NCBI GenBank assembly: GCA_013331375.1
Contig: DUGO01000105.1
Span: forward strand, 16,275 to 21,424
Length of the DNA stretch: 5,150 nt
Origin: Candidatus Methanoperedentaceae archaeon
Lineage (GTDB): Archaea > Halobacteriota > Methanosarcinia > Methanosarcinales > Methanoperedenaceae
Direction of reading: 5' to 3'
The translations under genes were made by a program, and so were the position numbers. The stretch's first letter is position 1. The number at the start of each line of letters is the position of its first letter. Under the pieces are notes generated by a model. The model made no database searches and was not told the DNA's origin. It saw only the letters and a program-made list of their open reading frames with translations. Below are positions 1 through 5,150 of the stretch, piece by piece.

Positions 1-135
1 CCTGCCGAGGTCGAGTACCTCACAGGGGATTATTCAAAGGCGAAGCGCGTGCTCGGATGGGAGCCGAATGTAAGATTTGAGGAGCTTGTGAAGATGATGG
101 TCAAGGCTGATATTGAGCGGCTCTCAAAACGATAA
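1..135 (+). CDS. gmd: GDP-mannose 4,6-dehydratase, C-terminal end (5' truncated by window edge)
   Basis: Frame 1 is open from the first base to a TAA at 133-135, giving 44 residues that begin [20 protein letters not shown] and continue with [19 protein letters not shown]. This matches the C-terminus of GDP-mannose 4,6-dehydratases: the pattern is GD-x-SKA-x-x-x-LGW-x-P, then F-EELV-x-x-M-x-x-AD. These enzymes are NADP-dependent short-chain dehydratase/epimerases that convert GDP-mannose to GDP-4-keto-6-deoxy-mannose, the precursor of GDP-fucose, GDP-rhamnose or GDP-perosamine. They act in the cytoplasm. The Rossmann fold and the catalytic Tyr-x-x-x-Lys lie upstream of the window and cannot be checked. 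The flippase gene follows 19 nt downstream on the same strand, so both are probably co-transcribed. A related NDP-sugar epimerase/dehydratase is the main alternative, but the SKA/LGW/EELV tail favours Gmd. Confidence 0.85.
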   Translation, partial: PAEVEYLTGDYSKAKRVLGWEPNVRFEELVKMMVKADIERLSKR

Positions 136-154
136 TGTTTTTCGAGCATAGAAC

Positions 155-1627
155 ATGCTTGACCTGCTTTTTTCCCGACTCATGCGCATAGGCGATGTGC
201 AGAGGCAGAGCATCGTGACCTTCGTATGGCAGATAGCTTATACAGCCATAGGCTTTTTGAGCACGATGTATTTTGCGCATGCGGTCGGCGCTGAGGTCCT
301 GGGAGCATATTTCCTGTTCCTCGCATATTTGGGCATCTTCAGCCTTGCCGCAGATGGCGGGCTGGGAGGGGCGGCTGTAAAGCGCATCAGCGAAGGTGAA
401 GAGCCTGATGCGTATTTCAGCACGTTCTTCGTCCTGCGCTCGGTGCTGGTCATAGCGACCGTCCTGCTGCTCATCGTATTCCGTGATTATTTCGTTGACC
501 TCAACATGTCCAGGGTGTTCACATGGCTGCTGCTCGCGCTCGCGGTCTCGATTTTCCATGGAGCAATCGCATATGGTGTCGCGGGTTCTGGTAAAATGGG
601 GATATTCACGACATGCGTGTTCATTGACAACGTATCGCGAGTGGCGGTCCAGGTATCGGCGACAATCCTGGGCTATGGGGTTGGCGGTCTTGCTGGCGGG
701 GTTGTTGCAGGACTGCTGATATCTGCACTCATAGAAGTGCGCTTCTTTGACCTTCATCCTGTGAGGTTCGGCTGGAAGCACATCAAGAGCCTTACATCAT
801 TCTCGTTCTGGCTGTTCCTGACATCCAGCGGGTATATGGTTTTCACGTATGCGGACACGGTAATGATAGGATATTTCATGGAGAATGCCGATGTCGGGGT
901 CTACAGGGTCGTGCTCCAGCTGACGCTTGCCGCGACCTTCACGACACATGCCATGCTCCAGACGCTCTGGCCAAAGGTCAGCAGATGGGGGAAGACAAAG
1001 GAGACGGGGCTGATAGAGACTTCGCTCTCGCGCGCGATCACATATTCGCTCCTGCTGGCAGTACCCGTCCTCGCCGGAGGGATACTGCTGGGCGACAGGC
1101 TTTTGTACTTTTTTTACGGCGCGCAGTTCGAGAGGGGATATACTGCGCTTGTGCTGCTCCTTTTCGTCCAGGTAGTGAACGTGTTCCAGCACTTCTTCAC
1201 CTCTTACCTGAGCGCGCTTGACAGGCAGAAAGAGGCGTTCAGGGTCACGGCAATAGCAGCATCGGCGAATATAGCCATGAATATCGTTCTTATCCCTCTG
1301 GCAGGGATAGCGGGCGCTGCGGTGGCGACCCTTGCAACAATGGTGCTTAACGCTGCCCTGGCGGGAAGTGCGCTGTCGGGCTTGATTAAGATACGGGTAG
1401 AGTCCGGCTCTCTTTTTAATATCTTTTCGGCATCGCTCGTGATGTCTTTGCTGATACTCGGCTATCGGATGCTCGTTCCTCTTTCGAACATCTGGCTGAC
1501 GCTGGTTCCCGTGGTACTCGGGGCTGCGGTTTTTATCGGGCTTTTGATGCGGTTGGATAGCAGGATACGAAATGAGCTCCGGGAGATAGCCGGTAGTATA
1601 TATTTGCCCTCAAAGTACTGGATGTAG
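155..1627 (+). CDS. Oligosaccharide flippase (polysaccharide biosynthesis / Wzx-like, MOP superfamily)
   Basis: The 490-residue product is almost wholly hydrophobic, with about 12-14 membrane spans from residue ~20 to ~465, as expected for polysaccharide-biosynthesis flippases (usually 400-500 aa). Family hallmarks are visible: GAEVLGAYFLFLAYLGIFSL (45-64), followed by a glycine-rich stretch and AVKRISEG (74-81), which is the first-repeat signature. DTVMIGYFMENADVGVYRVV (234-253) opens the second half, and PLAGIAGAAVATLAT (381-395) is the typical C-half motif. The basic N-terminus and short basic tail would be cytoplasmic. Such proteins move lipid-linked oligosaccharides across the cytoplasmic membrane for polymer assembly or, in archaea, N-glycosylation. 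The start is fixed on the upstream side by an in-frame TAG at 149-151. The next in-frame ATG is at 182 (Met10). No clear Shine-Dalgarno site precedes either start. The gene lies 19 nt after gmd and is the last gene of the + unit. The exact glycan carried cannot be read from sequence. Confidence 0.93.
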   Translation: MLDLLFSRLMRIGDVQRQSIVTFVWQIAYTAIGFLSTMYFAHAVGAEVLGAYFLFLAYLGIFSLAADGGLGGAAVKRISEGEEPDAYFSTFFVLRSVLVIATVLLLIVFRDYFVDLNMSRVFTWLLLALAVSIFHGAIAYGVAGSGKMGIFTTCVFIDNVSRVAVQVSATILGYGVGGLAGGVVAGLLISALIEVRFFDLHPVRFGWKHIKSLTSFSFWLFLTSSGYMVFTYADTVMIGYFMENADVGVYRVVLQLTLAATFTTHAMLQTLWPKVSRWGKTKETGLIETSLSRAITYSLLLAVPVLAGGILLGDRLLYFFYGAQFERGYTALVLLLFVQVVNVFQHFFTSYLSALDRQKEAFRVTAIAASANIAMNIVLIPLAGIAGAAVATLATMVLNAALAGSALSGLIKIRVESGSLFNIFSASLVMSLLILGYRMLVPLSNIWLTLVPVVLGAAVFIGLLMRLDSRIRNELREIAGSIYLPSKYWM

Positions 1628-1632
1628 CAGAC

Positions 1633-2139
1633 CTATTTTATCGCCTGAAGTTCGAACACAACCTCATTATACACATCAAAAATGGCTTTCAGGTACTTTT
1701 TGGGTATGAATGTACTCAATATCCTGTTCCTCAGGTTGGGATTCAGGACAAGCTCTTTTCGGAGTATCTTGAATCTCGCCTTCGAGTAGTAATTGTAATA
1801 GATCTCATCTGCAAAATAATCGAATGCCCGTTCGGTAAAGAAATGCCTGTGGGTGGGGTCTGTGTATGCATCAAAGCACATGAAGTAGGGCACCCGAATC
1901 TTAAGGATTGCCCCATTTCGCGAGACTCTGTGCATCTCTTCTACCATCGAGAGGAAATCGTCAGTGTGCTCAAGGAAATGAGAGGCGATGATCCCGTCAA
2001 CTGAGCTGTCCCTGACAGGAATCCCCCGGTCCAGGTCCGCAACTATATCTACACTCTTGACCCTCACGCGGTCTATACCTGTCGAATCCCTGTGCTTGTT
2101 CGTGCCGCAGCCAAGGTCAAGGATTATTTTTTCGCTCAT
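1633..2139 (-). CDS. Class I SAM-dependent methyltransferase (Methyltransf_11-like), glycan-cluster type
   Basis: This 168-residue soluble protein has a compact Rossmann methyltransferase core. Motif I, LDLGCGTNK, is at residues 7-15. The acidic residue ending strand 2, which should contact the SAM ribose, is D23 in GIDRV. A post-motif region PVRDSSVDGI (41-50) leads to the FLEHTDD loop (55-61), and RVSRNGAILKIRVPYF (71-86) is the next strand region. DPTHRHFFTERAF (94-106) is typical of small methyltransferases found in polysaccharide loci. The protein begins directly on motif I, with no N-terminal helix, and is short compared with the usual 200-250 aa, but it appears intact. It probably O-methylates a sugar or lipid intermediate, which is inferred from context only. 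Its ATG overlaps the stop of the glycosyltransferase (ATGA, 2139-2136), and a GGAGG lies 11 nt upstream inside that gene, so translation is probably coupled. It is the last gene of the - strand operon. Confidence 0.85.
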   Translation of the reverse strand: MSEKIILDLGCGTNKHRDSTGIDRVRVKSVDIVADLDRGIPVRDSSVDGIIASHFLEHTDDFLSMVEEMHRVSRNGAILKIRVPYFMCFDAYTDPTHRHFFTERAFDYFADEIYYNYYSKARFKILRKELVLNPNLRNRILSTFIPKKYLKAIFDVYNEVVFELQAIK

Positions 2140-3245
2140 CGTGAAACTATCCTCCGGATCACATCGTTGAACTTTGTACAGAAGGTCGTTGTGCCCAACC
2201 TGCTCACAGCATTTTCCCTTGCAGAGATGCTCATCCGCTCCCTTAACTGCCTGTTATTAATTAAAGACTTTGATTTTTCAACCATTTCATCGAATGTCTT
2301 CACAAGAAAGCCTGTCCCGGCATCGATGATTATTTCCCCCGGACCCGAATCGCCTCCGAAGCTGACCACCGGGAGACCTGCGCTCTGCGCCTCAGCCACT
2401 GAAATACCATAGTATGCGCCAGTTGGATACCAGAAAAACCTGGCTTTTTTATAGTAATCAAGCAGCGTGCTGAAATCTGCATTCGGGAGCAATGTTATAT
2501 TCGTGTCATCTTTGATCATTTTCCTGAGATTATCATAATACCCCTTATTCTCTTTTGCCAGTCCGCCTATTATCACGAGAGAATAATCAGTCCTCTGCAG
2601 CCTCCTGAACGCCAGTATCATCTCCTCAAACCTGTATCCCGGGAGGAACCGCAGGACGCACAGGATGATGTTCTCCTTTTCAATGCCGGGTTTGAATATC
2701 TCTGTGTCAACAGGCGGATATATGACCGTCACTTCACCGCCTGAGTGTTTCCGGATGAGCCTGCCCGTGTAGGCGCTTATGGCACATGTTTTCACGCGCT
2801 TCAGGAGATATGGCTCAATCAATGTATAAGGTGTAAAATACAGGCGGTTCATGAAGCTGCCCCTGGAATATTCTCTCTGGGGCTCGAGGCAGTAATAGAT
2901 GGTTGGGATTCCGAGCATCACGGGGACGGCTGACGATAGCAGGAAGCCTCCTGTCTCGATAACAACATCCGGCTTGAATTCCCTGCACATCCTGTATATC
3001 GGAAGCGAGTGATTGAGCATGGAATTGTAGGTCTTCATCGCCTTGCCGAATACGGGCGCTCCGACTCTGTAAATCTTAAAATCTGCAGCAACATCGAATT
3101 TCCCTGCCAGGCTGCGCAGGTCTTCGTAAACGCAGGCGTATGCGAGCTCGTGACCTGCCTTTTGCAGCTCTCTTCCGAGTGTGAGAGCGAGGTTGGTGCC
3201 GCCTGCAAGGGTGGTGAGGTCGTATGCGAGAAGTCCGATTTTCAT
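2136..3245 (-). CDS. Glycosyltransferase family 4-type (GT-B fold), ALG11-like flavour
   Basis: The 369-residue protein has the two-domain layout of GT4 enzymes and no membrane span or signal peptide, so it should be cytoplasmic or peripheral on the inner face of the membrane. The N-terminal domain opens with MKIGLLAYDL and the glycine loop AGGTNLALTLGRELQKAGHE (14-33). IYPPVDTEIF (175-184) marks the hinge into the donor-binding domain. The C-terminal domain carries GISVAEAQSAGLPVV (280-294) and SGPGEIIIDAGTGFLV (300-315). The Glu of the second half of the EX7E motif is present (E285), but the first Glu is replaced by Ala277 (AYYGISVAE). The usual Lys of the R-x-x-P-x-K donor phosphate site appears to be Tyr204 (RFLPGYR, 199-205). 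The GISVAE...SGPGEII pattern recalls ALG11-type mannosyltransferases more than generic bacterial GT4s. Its expected role is transfer of a sugar from a nucleotide donor to a lipid-linked glycan. It starts 11 nt after the membrane-protein stop and overlaps the methyltransferase by 4 nt. Donor and acceptor are unknown. Confidence 0.88.
   Translation of the reverse strand: MKIGLLAYDLTTLAGGTNLALTLGRELQKAGHELAYACVYEDLRSLAGKFDVAADFKIYRVGAPVFGKAMKTYNSMLNHSLPIYRMCREFKPDVVIETGGFLLSSAVPVMLGIPTIYYCLEPQREYSRGSFMNRLYFTPYTLIEPYLLKRVKTCAISAYTGRLIRKHSGGEVTVIYPPVDTEIFKPGIEKENIILCVLRFLPGYRFEEMILAFRRLQRTDYSLVIIGGLAKENKGYYDNLRKMIKDDTNITLLPNADFSTLLDYYKKARFFWYPTGAYYGISVAEAQSAGLPVVSFGGDSGPGEIIIDAGTGFLVKTFDEMVEKSKSLINNRQLRERMSISARENAVSRLGTTTFCTKFNDVIRRIVSR
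2151..2155 (-). promoter_or_regulatory. Ribosome binding site (GGAGG) of the methyltransferase gene
   Basis: The - strand reads CCGGAGGATAGTTTCACG directly before the ATG at 2139. GGAGG is a near-perfect Shine-Dalgarno core, 11 nt from the start codon, and lies within the last codons of the upstream glycosyltransferase. It supports the ATG at 2139 over any later start, and it is the strongest ribosome binding site in the window. The spacing is slightly long. Confidence 0.6.
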
Positions 3246-3254
3246 GCGAATGTG

Positions 3255-3258
3255 TCCT
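3255..3258 (-). promoter_or_regulatory. Weak ribosome binding site (AGGA) of the glycosyltransferase gene
   Basis: The - strand sequence TAGGACACATTCGCATG contains the TAG stop of the upstream membrane-protein gene fused to an AGGA core, 9 nt before the ATG at 3245. The short match is weak alone, but spacing and position fit translational re-initiation within an operon. It supports the ATG at 3245, which encodes the canonical MKIGLLAYDL start. Confidence 0.35.
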
Positions 3259-5104
3259 ATATAGGGAATCTGGGGCGTGAGAATTTCAATATAACCTTTT
3301 CATCGCTTTTGGATAGTAGCTTCATGAAAGACAATCCGTTTTTCTCAAATTTGTCTATTCTCAATTTCTTTCCGCTCTGAAAGGCTCTCCAGGCTGAATG
3401 ATACGTGTACTTTATTAAATATTCCTGTCCTTTCGCTGCAGCGAATTCGATATGGTTGGGTTTTTTCACATAACTGACCTGAGGCTCGATAATTCCCGTA
3501 TCAAAGGGGCATTTCACAAGGTACAGGTTCTTTTCAGGGGTGAGCATCTTCCCGACGCAGCTTTCCTGTATGACATGATAGTCGAGGTCTGCGATTTTTC
3601 TAAAGCCGTTAGCTTCAAGCTTATCAACAAAAGTAACTGAATAGCACAGCAAATAATTTATGCCCGCCTCCCTGCAGACATCGCAGATAGTTTCGACATT
3701 ATTTGACTCATTGAGTAGCGTGAGCCTGTTTACGAAAAAGTCCCAGTGGTACAGCTTTATCCACTCATTCGGGAGTATTTCGATTTGCCTGTCCAGTGCG
3801 AGATATTCAACGAATTCGCCAAAATTGCTGTAACCGCCCATGTTTTTTATGCTGTTCTTATCTCCTTCAAAAACGATTCTCGACCCTTCGGCTGCATTGG
3901 AAAAGAAATCACGCATCGTATCAACCGATTCTCGCCCTAACTTCACAGGCTTTATAAGGGGGTATTCCTTCAGACCGTCCTTCACCTCATTGGAGTGGTT
4001 GAGCCCGTATTCGAACAGGTTCGGGTGGATGAGCATGACGACTGTGAAGAAGGCAAGATACATGTAATGCGGATGGAATACTGCATAGAAGGAACCCAGC
4101 ACCAGGAATATCCTGAAAAAGGTGTTGGGGTCAGCAATCCTGTAGACCGTATGGTTTATCAGCAGTAAAATAGCGGGGGTAGTAGCCATGGCAATATGCT
4201 GCAGCGTGGCACCGGTGAAAAAAAGCGTAATCGGTAGCGTGGAGTAAAGACCAAGAAAAAGGGCTTCAAGAGGTCTCATGCCGGTATTCTCAGTAGACGT
4301 ATATTCCTTCTTTCTCCCACCCAGCACATTCTCAAATGTTCTTATTCCTATGTTCCTGAAGAAGGGAGCGAGATCGACTGTTATTTTTATGACCGCAGGA
4401 GCATAGATCAAAAGGAACATTTGTATGCTCATCCCGCCGGACAGCATGAAAAAAGATACAGGGAAGGAAATGAAAAAAAGAACCGTGAAACTCATCAGCG
4501 AGAGAGCCAGCAGTAATATCGCAGATGGTATCCATGAGCCTGTCACCACAGAATACAGCAGAACCGGCGTCAGGCTCCATGCGAGGATCTCGGGTTTGCT
4601 CCAGGTGAAGTATGAGAAGGTAAAGAACGGGCTTATGAATATGACCGGAATAACCAGGAACAGCACCAGTGGGTTGTTGAACAAAAATCCTATCATAACG
4701 AGGGTGGTCAGGAACAGGAGAGCAGATATCACAACGTAGCGCCGAACCCTCAATTTATTGAACAGCATGCCGTAGGTGAGAAAGTGATTAAAAAAACGCT
4801 CTTTTAAAGAAGAGCCCATGCCGTCTTCATATACATATCCGTACAGCCCGTACTTATTTATCACGTCACCTACCTTGTAATACCAGGGGATGCGGGAGGA
4901 AAGGTCATAAGCAAAACCTGTTATCTCATTGCTGTTATCTTCCTTGAGCAGAACAGTATTAGTCAGTATCTTTTTAATTATCTTTGGGGATAATAACAGC
5001 AGGTCAAACACAGTAACGAGAGAAAACGCTATTTTTATTTTATCAAGCAGGCTAAATGTTGATATATTCTCATTACTGATTTCGTAATTCCCTATTTTGA
5101 GCAT
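3257..5104 (-). CDS. Large multi-spanning membrane protein with C-terminal soluble YfhO-like domain, function unassigned
   Basis: I do not recognise this 615-residue protein as a named family. Residues 1-120 are mixed: one weakly hydrophobic stretch (~24-42), then a hydrophilic region with aromatic and acidic patches. Residues ~121-361 hold about 8-9 membrane spans, near 122-142, 146-166, 171-188, 192-221, 226-247, 280-300, 304-322 and 328-361, broken by a charged loop at 249-279. Residues ~365-615 are soluble. Within them, CREAGINYLLCYSV (477-490) resembles the 'aGvrYvv' strand of YfhO-type membrane proteins, and YLIKYTYHSAWRAFQSGKK (562-580) resembles their 'YhpgWrayvdGk' beta-domain tail. 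That combination is known from membrane proteins that act on, or assist, surface-glycan modification. A GT-C type glycosyltransferase is possible, but I could not identify a convincing catalytic Asp/Glu motif in a first outer loop. The start is bounded by an in-frame TAA at 5120-5122. Upstream AAGGGCAAA is at most a weak ribosome site. It is the first complete gene of the - strand operon and is AT-rich near its 5' end. Confidence 0.8.
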   Translation of the reverse strand: MLKIGNYEISNENISTFSLLDKIKIAFSLVTVFDLLLLSPKIIKKILTNTVLLKEDNSNEITGFAYDLSSRIPWYYKVGDVINKYGLYGYVYEDGMGSSLKERFFNHFLTYGMLFNKLRVRRYVVISALLFLTTLVMIGFLFNNPLVLFLVIPVIFISPFFTFSYFTWSKPEILAWSLTPVLLYSVVTGSWIPSAILLLALSLMSFTVLFFISFPVSFFMLSGGMSIQMFLLIYAPAVIKITVDLAPFFRNIGIRTFENVLGGRKKEYTSTENTGMRPLEALFLGLYSTLPITLFFTGATLQHIAMATTPAILLLINHTVYRIADPNTFFRIFLVLGSFYAVFHPHYMYLAFFTVVMLIHPNLFEYGLNHSNEVKDGLKEYPLIKPVKLGRESVDTMRDFFSNAAEGSRIVFEGDKNSIKNMGGYSNFGEFVEYLALDRQIEILPNEWIKLYHWDFFVNRLTLLNESNNVETICDVCREAGINYLLCYSVTFVDKLEANGFRKIADLDYHVIQESCVGKMLTPEKNLYLVKCPFDTGIIEPQVSYVKKPNHIEFAAAKGQEYLIKYTYHSAWRAFQSGKKLRIDKFEKNGLSFMKLLSKSDEKVILKFSRPRFPI

Positions 5105-5150
5105 TTTGCCCTTTAATTTTTATAATTCCATTTTCAAGAGACAATACAGT

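Noticed and set aside
101..781. 226-codon open frame on the - strand antisense to the flippase
   Set aside because: The translation is rich in Cys, His, Arg and Gln with no recognisable domain. It lies fully opposite a well-supported flippase gene and the end of gmd.
797..1192. 131-codon open frame on the - strand
   Set aside because: Antisense shadow of the flippase with low-complexity charged composition and no motif.
1628..1660. Possible intrinsic terminator at the convergent junction
   Set aside because: No stem-loop is evident. The only T-rich run (CTATTTTA) is short and lies within the methyltransferase stop region.
2092..2412. 106-codon open frame on the + strand over the glycosyltransferase/methyltransferase overlap
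   Set aside because: Opposite two genes whose motifs are clear; the ATGA overlap and the ribosome binding site belong to the - strand reading.
3009..3380. 123-codon open frame on the + strand crossing the glycosyltransferase/membrane-protein junction
   Set aside because: It spans the 5' end of one strongly supported gene and the 3' end of another on the opposite strand, and its translation shows no family features.
4425..4739. 104-codon + strand open frame and an 82-codon - strand frame (4332-4580) inside the membrane-protein gene
   Set aside because: Both are out-of-frame or antisense readings of the hydrophobic core, whose continuous 615-codon frame and membrane spans are convincing.
5116..5126. 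TATA-box-like sequence (ATTATAAAAAT on the - strand) upstream of the membrane-protein gene
   Set aside because: Its centre lies only about 17 nt from the ATG. An archaeal TATA box at this place would set transcription start roughly 22-27 nt downstream, just inside the gene, which does not fit the chosen start. The AT-rich context makes a chance match likely.

Overview
The window looks like a surface-polysaccharide or glycoprotein-glycan locus. The organism is most likely an archaeon, possibly of the methanogen or ANME type. This rests on heavy use of ATA (Ile) and AGG/AGA (Arg) codons in a genome of intermediate GC, very tight gene packing, few strong Shine-Dalgarno sites, and the style of the flippase and the large membrane protein. 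It is an inference: no rRNA, tRNA or diagnostic archaeal gene is present, and a bacterium cannot be excluded.

Layout. Two transcription units converge. On the + strand are the last 44 codons of a GDP-mannose 4,6-dehydratase (1-135) and, 19 nt later, a complete oligosaccharide flippase of the polysaccharide-biosynthesis/MATE-like type (155-1627). On the - strand, read from the right edge leftwards, are a 615-residue multi-spanning membrane protein with a large C-terminal soluble domain (5104-3257), a family-4-type glycosyltransferase (3245-2136) and a small class I SAM-dependent methyltransferase (2139-1633). The three - strand genes are separated by 11 nt and by a 4-nt ATGA overlap, so they very likely form one operon. 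The two units meet tail to tail with only 5 nt between stop codons (1628-1632). There is no gene-free stretch longer than about 50 nt.

Likely joint role. The dehydratase would supply a GDP-6-deoxyhexose precursor. The glycosyltransferase would add a sugar to a lipid-linked glycan, the methyltransferase could modify a sugar, and the flippase would move the lipid-linked glycan across the membrane. The large membrane protein is not assigned a reaction. Its tail resembles the beta-rich end of YfhO-type membrane proteins, which are linked to glycan modification, so a role in membrane glycan handling is plausible but unproven.

No mobile element, CRISPR array, RNA gene or clear new defence or biosynthetic system was seen. 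The items most worth a second look are the unassigned 615-residue membrane protein, the non-canonical nucleotide-sugar motif of the glycosyltransferase, and the near-zero gap between convergent units together with a drop in GC across the window.
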